From Lacticaseibacillus chiayiensis (lineage in GTDB: Bacteria > Bacillota > Bacilli > Lactobacillales > Lactobacillaceae), in the NCBI RefSeq assembly GCF_004123795.1, contig NZ_MSSM01000001.1:1-64000 (forward strand): a DNA stretch of 64,000 bases, written 5' to 3'. Shown one piece after another: positions 52,369 through 63,359 of this stretch. The position numbers and the translations under genes were made by a program. The notes under the pieces are model-generated. The model saw only the letters and a program-made list of their open reading frames with translations. It did not search any database and was not told where the DNA came from. Positions within the stretch are counted from its first letter, which is position 1, and every line of letters begins with the position of its first letter.

Positions 52369-52396
52369 TTTCAAATTCTTATTTGTGTGGTATTAT
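52369..52396 (+). promoter_or_regulatory. promoter of the phosphoketolase gene
   Basis: TTTCAA (52369-52374) and TATTAT (52391-52396) with a 16-bp spacer; TG at 52388-52389 makes it an extended -10. Confidence 0.65.
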
Positions 52397-52401
52397 TGCT
52401 G

Positions 52402-52427
52402 TGCAAACAAATGCAAAGTTTAGCAAA
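52402..52427. promoter_or_regulatory. DeoR-type operator array, phosphoketolase side
   Basis: TGCAAA (52402-52407), TGCAAA (52412-52417) and AGCAAA (52422-52427) occur at exactly 10-bp intervals, directly downstream of the -10 box and running into the ribosome site. Confidence 0.7.
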
Positions 52428-52441
52428 GGAGATTGCCAATT

Positions 52442-54829
52442 ATGGACGAAACAGTTGAAAAGACCACCGATTATTCATCGAAAGCCTATCTGGATGAAGT
52501 CGACAAATATTGGCGGGCAGCGAACTACCTGTCAGTGGGCCAACTATACTTGAAAGACAATCCGCTGTTGAAGCGGCCGTTGAAGGCATCAGATGTGAAA
52601 GTGCATCCGATTGGCCACTGGGGCACGATTTCAGGTCAAAACTTTATCTATGCACATTTGAATCGGGTCATTAACAAATACAATCTGAACATGTTTTACA
52701 TTGAAGGTCCGGGTCATGGTGGCCAGGTGATGGTGTCGAATTCCTATTTGGACGGCAGTTATTCCGAACTGTATCCAAAGATTGAGCAGAATGCGCAAGG
52801 CCTACAACGCTTATTCAAACAGTTCTCGTTTCCTGGCGGCGTGGCGTCTCATGCCGATCCGAAGACACCAGGTTCCATTCACGAAGGCGGTGAGCTGGGT
52901 TACTCCATTCTCCACGGTGCCGGTGCTGTATTGGATAATCCCGGTTTAATTGCGGCAGTTGTTGTTGGTGACGGCGAGTCGGAAACCGGTCCGTTGGCGA
53001 CCTCTTGGCAAGTCAATAAGTTTCTCAACCCAGTGACGGATGGCACGGTGCTGCCGATCCTGAACCTGAATGGCTTTAAGATTGCGAACCCGACTGTTTT
53101 GTCGAGGGAATCCCATGAAGAGCTGGAAGATTACTTCAAAGGTTTGGGCTGGGATCCGCATTTTGTCGAAGGCAAGGATCCGGCTAAGATGCATGTTTTG
53201 ATGGCGGCTGAAATGGACAAGATCATCGAAGAAATCCAAGCAATTCGAAAGAACGCTAAGGACAACGATGATGAAAGCCGTCCGGCATGGCCGATGCTGG
53301 TCTTCCGTGCACCCAAAGGCTGGACGGGTCCGAAAGAATGGGACGGCGAACCGATTGAAGGCTCGTTCCGCGCCCACCAGATTCCGATTCCGGTCGACCA
53401 AGGCGATATGCAACATGCCGATCAACTGGTTGACTGGCTGAAGTCCTACCGTCCGGACGAGTTGTTTAATGATGATGGCACCTTGAAAGTCGACATTAAG
53501 GCGATCATTCCTAAGGGTGACAAACGCATGGCGATGAACCCAGTTACCAACGGCGGGAAGTTGGCTAAGCATCTGGAGAAACCGAACCCATCTGATTACG
53601 CTTTGGACAATAAGGATCACGGTGCGATCGAAGGTCAGGACATGATGGTGCTCGGTGCCTATATCCGTGATCTGATCAAATTCAATGAAAAAAACAAGAA
53701 CTTCCGCGGCTTTGGGCCGGATGAAACCCTGTCCAACCGCTTGAACAAGGTCTTCGAAGCCACCAAGCGGCAGTGGCTGGAACCAACCGATCCGCCGTAT
53801 GATGCCCTTTTAGCAACCCATGGCCGAATCATTGATTCCATGCTTTCTGAACACATGGACGAAGGCATGTTAGAGGCCTATACCCTGACCGGCCGCTATG
53901 GCTTCTTTGCCAGCTACGAATCCTTCCTGCGTGTGGTTGATTCCATGCTCACTCAGCATTTCAAATGGTTACGCAACGCCCATGAAGAAGCTGATTGGCG
54001 TGCCGATGTGCCATCTTTGAACGTCATCGCTTCTTCCACGGCGTTCCAGCAGGATCACAACGGTTACTCCCATCAAGATCCCGGTGTCATCAACCACTTG
54101 GCCGAAAAGAAAACCAAATATATTCGCGCTTATCTGCCTGCCGATGCCAACACGCTGGTTCGGGTCTTTGATAAGGCTGTTGACTCCAAGCAGTTGATCA
54201 ATCTGATTGTTTCCAGCAAACATCCACGTCCACAATGGTTCACCGATACCGAGGCTAAGGACTTGGTTGAAAAGGGTCTGGGCATCATTGATTGGGCTAG
54301 CACCGATCAAGACGCGGAACCGGATCTGGTTATTGCGGCTGCCGGTTCTGAACCAACGCTGGAAAGCCTGGCCGCCATCTCCATCCTGCACAAGGCTTTA
54401 CCAGACCTCAAGATTCGCTTCATCAATGTCGTTGATCTGCTTAAGCTGAAGAAAGACGATCCGCGTGGCTTGTCCGATGATGAATTCGATATGTACTTCA
54501 CCAAAGACAAACCGGTCATCTTCGCTTATCATGGCTATGATGACCTAATCAAAGACATCTTCTTCGATCGCCATAACCACAACCTGCATGTTCACGGCTA
54601 TCGTGAAGAAGGCGACATCACGACCCCATTTGATATGCGGGTACGTAACGACCTGGATCGGTTCCACTTGGTCAAGGAAGCTGTCTTAGATGTGCCGACC
54701 TTCACCGAAAAAGGTGCTCATCTGATGCAGGAAATGGATGATCTCCTGCAGAAGCACCACGATTATATTCGGGAAGCCGGAACGGATCTGCCGGAAGTTC
54801 AGGAATGGCAGTGGGCTCCGTTGAAGTAA
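52442..54829 (+). CDS. xfp: xylulose-5-phosphate/fructose-6-phosphate phosphoketolase
   Basis: The 795-residue thiamine-diphosphate enzyme splits xylulose-5-P with phosphate into acetyl-phosphate and glyceraldehyde-3-P. Signatures are [40 protein letters not shown] and the TPP/Mg motif [14 protein letters not shown]. Length is the usual ~790-800 residues. ATG 52442 lies ten bases after GGAG; a TTG nine bases upstream overlaps the ribosome site. Its place next to a pentitol PTS, with a shared operator type, indicates a pathway-specific phosphoketolase, as reported for ribitol in L. casei BL23. Confidence 0.96.
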   Translation: MDETVEKTTDYSSKAYLDEVDKYWRAANYLSVGQLYLKDNPLLKRPLKASDVKVHPIGHWGTISGQNFIYAHLNRVINKYNLNMFYIEGPGHGGQVMVSNSYLDGSYSELYPKIEQNAQGLQRLFKQFSFPGGVASHADPKTPGSIHEGGELGYSILHGAGAVLDNPGLIAAVVVGDGESETGPLATSWQVNKFLNPVTDGTVLPILNLNGFKIANPTVLSRESHEELEDYFKGLGWDPHFVEGKDPAKMHVLMAAEMDKIIEEIQAIRKNAKDNDDESRPAWPMLVFRAPKGWTGPKEWDGEPIEGSFRAHQIPIPVDQGDMQHADQLVDWLKSYRPDELFNDDGTLKVDIKAIIPKGDKRMAMNPVTNGGKLAKHLEKPNPSDYALDNKDHGAIEGQDMMVLGAYIRDLIKFNEKNKNFRGFGPDETLSNRLNKVFEATKRQWLEPTDPPYDALLATHGRIIDSMLSEHMDEGMLEAYTLTGRYGFFASYESFLRVVDSMLTQHFKWLRNAHEEADWRADVPSLNVIASSTAFQQDHNGYSHQDPGVINHLAEKKTKYIRAYLPADANTLVRVFDKAVDSKQLINLIVSSKHPRPQWFTDTEAKDLVEKGLGIIDWASTDQDAEPDLVIAAAGSEPTLESLAAISILHKALPDLKIRFINVVDLLKLKKDDPRGLSDDEFDMYFTKDKPVIFAYHGYDDLIKDIFFDRHNHNLHVHGYREEGDITTPFDMRVRNDLDRFHLVKEAVLDVPTFTEKGAHLMQEMDDLLQKHHDYIREAGTDLPEVQEWQWAPLK

Positions 54830-54865
54830 TGTTCATCCTCCTTGGGAAATTTGGTAAATATTCTG

Positions 54866-54896
54866 AAGGCGTTCTCTCGTGAAGGGCGCCTTTTGT
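54866..54896 (+). terminator. Rho-independent terminator
   Basis: AAGGCG / CGCCTT stem with a T-rich tail, 36 bp after the phosphoketolase gene. Confidence 0.75.
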
Positions 54897-55559
54897 GTTG
54901 TTAGCCGTCAAAGCAATGGATTATTGTGGATCTTTTTAAAGGGTAAAGCAAAGCCGAGATAAATAGCTCACTGCCATTTGAATCGGAGACAAGGTATTTG
55001 CGGTGGATGAAAGACTTAAACATAGCCAAAATGTGTATAAATACTTTGTTTAAGGTTCGACACTTCATCACTGGCCCATGAGAGATTGCAAGACTCATGG
55101 GCTTTTCGTTTTTAAAATGGAATCGATACCATATCCATGTATTAGAAAAAGAATGGTTTCAAAATTTATAGCAAACTTGAAACGAGGCAGTTTCCGTTCA
55201 TGAATAATCGCGTATGTTAACATTTTGTATCATCACAACAGAGCCACTTTTAGGCAGGTAATGGAGCAATTATAAATTAACAACTTTTAAAAGGCCAATT
55301 CATAAATAATACATAAAATTATATCCATTTCCCGATCGTTAAAATCCAAAAAGAGTTGACATGATCATTTAGCATTTGGTATTTTGGCTTTGAAAGATGC
55401 GTTTCGTAAGAAGTGCTTTTTTTGTTTTCAATCACTTGGGCGGTTCAGAAGATAACTTTTTGATGAGATGCTTGCTTTTGAAAGGTATTGGAATTGCCAA
55501 ATCTACTGGAAGTGCTATGGGGAAACTTAATGGTCTAACGTGCATGGGGTTGAGGGTGA
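54897..55559. other. gene-poor region with an isolated terminator
   Basis: No full gene is visible. A strong GCCCATGAG / CTCATGGGC hairpin with a T-rich tail lies at 55074-55115; upstream of it only a ~44-codon frame ending at 55080 can be seen. A 65-codon frame at 55397-55594, containing an HLGGSE segment and GIGIAKSTGSAMG, overlaps the immunity gene and may be a degraded bacteriocin-like gene, but its leader does not fit the usual double-glycine type. Confidence 0.4.
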
Positions 55560-55856
55560 ATGGGAAGCTTAAAATGGTATGCTGGCGGCAGTGATCGGGC
55601 TGAACAGGCTATACGGATCATCGATGAACTGTTTCGTGAATTAGAAGGCGATTCTCAAACCGAGCCTTTACAGCAGATGTTACGGAAGTATAAGGATGCT
55701 TTAGTGCAAACACAAGCAGCAGTTCCATTTATTCTGAGTCGCATGAACATGGAGATCTTGAACGTTCTGATCTGCAACAAGATCACGTTAGCGAAACCGC
55801 AGTCTGACAAAATTGGTCAGCTTTCTTCCTTATTGAACATCCGGTATGGCTACTAG
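55560..55856 (+). CDS. bacteriocin immunity protein, enterocin A immunity-like
   Basis: The 98-residue protein has the four-helix layout and sequence marks of the EntA_Immun family: IDELFRELEG near residue 21, LRKYKDALVQ, PFILSRMNMEI near 56 and a C-terminal LLNIRYGY. Such proteins protect against class IIa bacteriocins by binding the mannose-PTS receptor. ATG 55560 has a modest GAGGG ribosome site. No intact class IIa bacteriocin gene is next to it, so it may be an orphan immunity gene. Confidence 0.78.
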   Translation: MGSLKWYAGGSDRAEQAIRIIDELFRELEGDSQTEPLQQMLRKYKDALVQTQAAVPFILSRMNMEILNVLICNKITLAKPQSDKIGQLSSLLNIRYGY

Positions 55857-55988
55857 TGGCGATGCGTTGTGGCAGCCGGGTTTTAGAGCGTATGGAAACA
55901 GCCTTTAAACGCACTTAAAACTGTAGGCTTAACAATTGGTGACAACAAGCTGGTTTTCTAGCCGGAAGTAAGGGTTTCTAAGTTTAAG

Positions 55989-56017
55989 AAGGCGAGTCAG
56001 TTTAAAGTCGTCTTTTT
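55989..56017 (+). terminator. Rho-independent terminator
   Basis: AAGGCGA / TCGTCTT stem (one G-T pair) and T5, between the immunity gene and the rhomboid gene. Confidence 0.6.
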
Positions 56018-56064
56018 GAATTTTTTCGGCGTTCAACCGATGAAGGGGCTGAGAGGACACTTAG

Positions 56065-56772
56065 ATGAAAATGAAAGCGATGGCATCGCGGCTGTTGACA
56101 GCGTATCAAGCGATTAAAGGCACACTGTTCATTTGTTTGACGATCAGCATCGGTTATTTGTTTCTGTTTATGCTGGTTTCATATTTTCGCGTTTCAACAG
56201 CTGATTTTCTAATCAGCGTTCCTTTAACTAAAGAAGGCCAGTTGTGGCGATCTGTTCCGTCTCTCCTGTTTCATGCTAACTGGGTTCATTTTTTAAGCAA
56301 TCTCTTGGGCATTATCTTACTAGGCCCATTTATTGAAAGGCGGATGGGTGCGTTTGGGTTTGTGGTGGCGTTTATCGTGATCGGATTTGCGTCTGATTTA
56401 ATTTATGCATACCTTCTTGGACCCGTCATTGAAGCTTATCTTGGTCCTGTTGCTTACGTTTCTACTGTTCTTGGTGCTTCTTCGGCTGTGATGGGATTGA
56501 TCCCGTTGGCCCTTATGACAGCTGCGATTAAGGCGCCGCCGATGTCAAAGTTTAAACGGGTTTTGTTTGGCGTCATCATTTACTTCCTAGTCTTATCGTC
56601 TTTGCCATTTTGGAGTGAGGGGATTGAGGAGCAAGTTAGCGACTTATGCCATCTGGCCGGCTTGCTTAGCGGCATTTTTGTGAGCGTTGCGATTTTAGTT
56701 GGTGCGTTCTTTCAAAAATTAAAAAAGCAGGACAGATGGCATGACAAAAAGATGGATACGCCGTGTCATTGA
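56065..56772 (+). CDS. rhomboid-family intramembrane serine protease
   Basis: The 235-residue membrane protein has the rhomboid marks: HANWVHFLSN (His70, His75, Asn79), the serine motif LGASSAVMG (GxS at 137-139, Ser139 nucleophile) and the catalytic His196 in LCHLAGLLSG. Six or seven hydrophobic segments are present. It cleaves single-pass membrane proteins within the bilayer. AGAGGA precedes the ATG. The small signal-peptide-bearing ORF that overlaps its 3' end by 32 nt is a plausible substrate, by inference. Confidence 0.88.
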   Translation: MKMKAMASRLLTAYQAIKGTLFICLTISIGYLFLFMLVSYFRVSTADFLISVPLTKEGQLWRSVPSLLFHANWVHFLSNLLGIILLGPFIERRMGAFGFVVAFIVIGFASDLIYAYLLGPVIEAYLGPVAYVSTVLGASSAVMGLIPLALMTAAIKAPPMSKFKRVLFGVIIYFLVLSSLPFWSEGIEEQVSDLCHLAGLLSGIFVSVAILVGAFFQKLKKQDRWHDKKMDTPCH

Positions 56773-56905
56773 GTTGGTGATCATGACTTTGGCGATCGCT
56801 GTTGCGGCTTTTGGCATTGCACCAGTACCGGCTGATGCAGAAGAAGACGGTTACGCGTCTTCTTACCAGTTGCAGGATCAAAATGGAGAGGCGATCTCAT
56901 GTTAG
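56741..56905 (+). CDS. 54-residue peptide with signal/anchor sequence
   Basis: The ORF starts inside the rhomboid gene (ATG 56741 after GCAGGAC) and ends inside the next small ORF's start. It encodes MTKRWIRRVIELVIMTLAIA, a hydrophobic segment, then a helix-breaking and Ala-containing stretch (GIAPVPADA) suited to cleavage and an acidic/polar tail ending in Cys. The layout fits a secreted or membrane-released peptide. It is too short for usual annotation and matches no family I know. Confidence 0.5.
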   Translation: MTKRWIRRVIELVIMTLAIAVAAFGIAPVPADAEEDGYASSYQLQDQNGEAISC

Positions 56906-57006
56906 GAGTTGGCTGTGTGGCGACAGGCTTGATGGGTAAAGTGAATGTCGGATGGTTGCCACAACATTTGAATCCGTTTAAATGGATTGGCTTGACTGAT
57001 TATTAG
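56899..57006 (+). CDS. 35-residue small ORF coupled to the previous one
   Basis: ATG 56899 follows GGAGAGG and overlaps the stop of the 54-residue ORF. The peptide begins MLGVGCVATGLMGKVNVGWL, is rich in Gly, Trp and hydrophobic residues, ends in Asp-Tyr and has no clear signal sequence. It forms the third member of a rhomboid-peptide-peptide overlap chain. Function unknown. Confidence 0.4.
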   Translation: MLGVGCVATGLMGKVNVGWLPQHLNPFKWIGLTDY

Positions 57007-57672
57007 AGTGTGGTGGCGGGACAGAGACTTGTAGATGGTTATATAGTAACGATAATTATCATTATATCGACACGCTCAATGTGTCTTGTGTATTTAAAAC
57101 AACAGACGAAAGGACAAAAACGGTGATAATTAAAATGCTATAGTGCTTTTCCGTTGACGTTGATGTGGCCAAAAAGTAACGTAATAAACACAGGAGGGAT
57201 ATATGAATTTTGCAACAATGAACTTGCGAGGGTTATTGGCGGGAAGAGGTACAAGGTATACCTAAGAAATACGCTTGTTGGAATAGCAAACAGTTTCAGT
57301 GACGTTGCGGTAATTTTCCTCTTTTAAAAAGATTCATATAAGCGTGTCGTAAGATGCAGAAATACGATCAATTTAAAAATGGTCGTCACCTCACCATCTT
57401 TTAGAGTGACAACTATTTTTACTAGGACGTACAGCAATGGTTTAGCTTTTTCACACATGGTGTAAAGTTTAAGTGGGTGATATGTGAATAGACAAAAAGG
57501 GAGCGAATCCCTTCGTGCTAGAATGTTAATTGCAAGAAAAACAGCTAGCTATTAGGAGGAATTCGCTCTTGTCATCTATGGTACAACAAATCAGCGCAGA
57601 TATGGTAAAACAGTTCAGTTCTTGACGCCGTCTTTTTCACAGACACATGACGCCGTCTTTTTCACGGCCCTA
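57007..57672. other. gene-poor region with small-ORF and IS-like remnants
   Basis: A 20-codon ORF with a perfect CAGGAGGG site lies at 57203-57265 (begins MNFATMNLRGLL). A hairpin GTCGTCAC / GTGACAAC with T5 is at 57375-57420. At 57500-57580 the sequence GGGAGCGAATCCCTTCG, with GGAGGAATTCGCTC about 50 bp later, precedes an 18-codon ORF (MSSMVQQISADMVK) that looks like the start of a transposase cut short at 57622. An 18-bp direct repeat follows. Confidence 0.4.
57623..57665 (+). repeat. 18-bp tandem direct repeat
   Basis: TGACGCCGTCTTTTTCAC occurs at 57623-57640 and 57648-57665 with a 7-bp spacer, right after the truncated IS-like ORF. Confidence 0.75.
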
Positions 57673-57673
57673 G

Positions 57674-57701
57674 TTGACAAACCTCTAACAAAATGTAAAA
57701 T
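57674..57701 (+). promoter_or_regulatory. promoter of the bgl operon
   Basis: TTGACA (57674-57679) and TAAAAT (57696-57701) with a 16-bp spacer. A cre-like TGTAATCGCTTTAC lies about 18 bp downstream (57720-57733) but departs from the consensus at its right end. Confidence 0.7.
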
Positions 57702-57784
57702 ATAGAGTGTTGTTGTGATGTAATCGCTTTACGCGAGCATGTGCGACTTTTCTTGATCTAACTCATGAGTTAACCAAATATTGA

Positions 57785-57860
57785 TAAGGTGCGATCGTTA
57801 AGAGCATGACTTGTCCTAATTAAGGGGTGTATTTGGCCTTCATTAGGGTAAGTCTTTTTT
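57785..57860 (+). promoter_or_regulatory. BglG-type antiterminator leader (RAT plus terminator) 1
   Basis: A long stem from GACTTGTCCTAATTAAGG (57808-57825) to CCTTCATTAGGGTAAGTC with T6 forms a terminator before the bglG-type gene. The segment just upstream and into its left arm, ending AAGAGCATGACTT, recurs before the EII gene and is the likely anti-terminator RNA site. Confidence 0.7.
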
Positions 57861-57890
57861 CTTCAGCATCAGCAAGGAGGGAGTCTGCCT

Positions 57891-58730
57891 GTGGTCATCG
57901 AACGTGTTTTGAATAACAACGCATGCCTATCTGAGAATCACGATGGGCTCCCGGTTTTGTTAATGGGTAAGGGACTGTGTTTTGGGAAGCGAAAGGGCTC
58001 ACCGGTTGACATGGACTTGGTGGATAAGACTTTCATTCTTAAAGACCATGACACCATGAACCAGTTCACTGATCTGGCGATTGATGTGCCGATGAATGAG
58101 ATCATGATTGCAGAGAAGGTCATCAATTATGCGAAGATTCGCACCGGGAAAAAGTATAGCGAATCGATTTACGTTAATTTGACGGACCATTTGCATAACA
58201 CGATTAAACAGGCTAAAGAGGGAATCCAGTTAAGCAATCCGCTAAAGTGGGATATTGCTCGGTTCTATCCGGATGAATACGCTGTTGGTCAAAAAGCTAT
58301 TCAAATCGTCAATGATGAGATAGGTGTGGCCTTGAAAGACGATGAAGCGGCGTTTATTGCCTTGCATTTTGTGAATGCGGACACTTCAAATGGGACCGAA
58401 CAAAATCGTGCTTATGACGTGACCAAGATTATGAAGGAAGTCGAGGGCATTGTTAAGGACTTCTTTAACACCGAGTTTGATGAGAATTCGCTCGCTTACT
58501 ACCGTTTTATTACCCATTTGAAGTTTTTTGCACAACGTCTGCTAGAAGGACAGCATTATGAAGACGATGATTTGGATCTACTCGAGACGATCAAGCGTCG
58601 TTATCCTCGTCCTTATGCCTGTTGCAAGCAGATTCAAGCCTATATTCAGAAGAAGTATCATTTTAATGTGACTGATACTGAAATGATGTATATGACAGTT
58701 CACATCAGTCGTCTAGTTAAAAATCTTTAG
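57891..58730 (+). CDS. BglG/LicT-family transcription antiterminator
   Basis: The 279-residue protein has an N-terminal CAT RNA-binding domain (about 1-60; VIERVLNNNACLS and GKGLCFGKRKGSPVD) and two PRD domains (about 70-165 and 175-279) whose conserved His residues (in LTDHLHN, ALHFVN, MTVHISRL) are phosphorylated by the PTS. GTG 57891 follows AAGGAGGGA. It would bind the RAT sites before itself and before the EII gene when beta-glucoside is present. Confidence 0.92.
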   Translation: MVIERVLNNNACLSENHDGLPVLLMGKGLCFGKRKGSPVDMDLVDKTFILKDHDTMNQFTDLAIDVPMNEIMIAEKVINYAKIRTGKKYSESIYVNLTDHLHNTIKQAKEGIQLSNPLKWDIARFYPDEYAVGQKAIQIVNDEIGVALKDDEAAFIALHFVNADTSNGTEQNRAYDVTKIMKEVEGIVKDFFNTEFDENSLAYYRFITHLKFFAQRLLEGQHYEDDDLDLLETIKRRYPRPYACCKQIQAYIQKKYHFNVTDTEMMYMTVHISRLVKNL

Positions 58731-58744
58731 GGTGTTATCTTAGT

Positions 58745-58801
58745 GAAGAGCATGACCTAAATGAGTGATAGGATTCTTATCGCTTGTTTGGGTCTTTTTA
58801 T
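58745..58801 (+). promoter_or_regulatory. BglG-type antiterminator leader (RAT plus terminator) 2
   Basis: AAGAGCATGACCT, matching the site before the antiterminator gene, overlaps the left arm of a terminator running from GACCTAAATGAGTGAT to ATCGCTTGTTTGGGTC with T5, just before the EII gene. Confidence 0.7.
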
Positions 58802-58820
58802 TTGGAAAGGAAGAATAAAT

Positions 58821-62588
<3,768 letters not shown>

Positions 62589-62689
62589 AACATTCGCAAA
62601 AAAGGATTAGATATGATACGATTCACTCACCGAGACCTAATTGACAAGGTTTGTGGGTTGATGGAAACTACAAGATTATTGCTCATCAT

Positions 62690-62764
62690 TCAGTTGATAT
62701 AGAGGCAACAAGCGGATAATCCTGCGGTGAGTGGGGCGATGATCGAGCCAAAAAGTCACGCATG
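62690..62764 (-). pseudogene. frameshifted Fst-like type I toxin
   Basis: On the minus strand a perfect AAGGAGGTG precedes ATG at 62764 and codons MRDFL. A frame change then gives SIIAPLTAGLSACCLYIN, which matches the IAP-x-x-x-G core of Fst/Lpt membrane toxins, before a stop. The unshifted frame gives an unrelated 25-residue peptide. This suggests a decayed toxin with its original translation signal. Confidence 0.55.
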
Positions 62765-62820
62765 ACAACACCTCCTTGCGAGGCGGTTGCCATTTACGAG
62801 CAGCCTTGTTTGTTATTGGA

Positions 62821-62860
62821 AAATAGTCGTCAACTCGCTTTCTGAGAGACGACTATTTTT
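62821..62860 (+). terminator. Rho-independent terminator-like hairpin
   Basis: AAATAGTCGTC / GACGACTATTT stem with a T7 tail. Its sequence resembles the hairpin near 57375-57420. The transcript it ends is not known. The rest of 62589-63044 shows no intact gene. Confidence 0.7.
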
Positions 62861-63044
62861 TTGTACTGGTTCGGATCGCTCGTATTGTGATAAAGGTCAG
62901 CGGGTAAAAACGTGAATGCTGAACTAAAGCATCAAAAAACAGGTATCGTACCAGCAAGCAAATTGCCCGTACAATACCTGTTTCTTCATATTCATAAGCG
63001 TTAGACACGGAAATAGAAATATAATGCTCTGCTATCATCCAAGC

Positions 63045-63314
63045 TCATGCCATATGATCGCCATGCACAACCTCAACATGATACCCATGCTGCTCAAGGA
63101 CATCCGCATAGTTATCAGGTAATTGCTGATCAAACCGGAAGCGGATGAGCGGCTTGAATGTGCCTTTATCGGTTCGTGTACCAAAAGTGTGATCATCGCC
63201 TGGACCGCTGGGTAAGTGATCAATGACAACTTGATGTAGGTCGCCGCGTTGACGCGCTTGGATTAGGGCGGTTAAGAGGCGATCGAGATTCGTAATGGTC
63301 ACTGGCTGCATCAT
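63045..63314 (-). CDS. conserved hypothetical protein, 89 residues
   Basis: The start at 63314 lies six bases after GAGGAG. The protein is soluble and His/Asp-rich with a DLHQVVIDHLPSGPGDDHTFG segment and a mixed alpha/beta pattern, but no family was recognised. It follows the surface protein gene on the same strand by about 45 bp and could be co-transcribed with it. Confidence 0.55.
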   Translation of the reverse strand: MMQPVTITNLDRLLTALIQARQRGDLHQVVIDHLPSGPGDDHTFGTRTDKGTFKPLIRFRFDQQLPDNYADVLEQHGYHVEVVHGDHMA

Positions 63315-63359
63315 GCTCATCTCCTCGGTGATTAACAGCTTTGTCTGTTTCGCTTTAGT

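Noticed and set aside
54950..55080. A ~44-codon frame ending before a strong terminator
   Set aside because: It has no start signal and no family resemblance; only the terminator was kept.
55397..55594. A 65-codon ORF as an intact double-glycine bacteriocin
   Set aside because: The leader is hydrophobic and basic rather than the usual acidic leader, there is no ribosome site, and it overlaps the immunity gene.
57043..57062. GATAATTATC palindrome resembling a Fur/PerR box
   Set aside because: The half-site spacing does not fit the 7-1-7 consensus and no iron or peroxide gene is adjacent.
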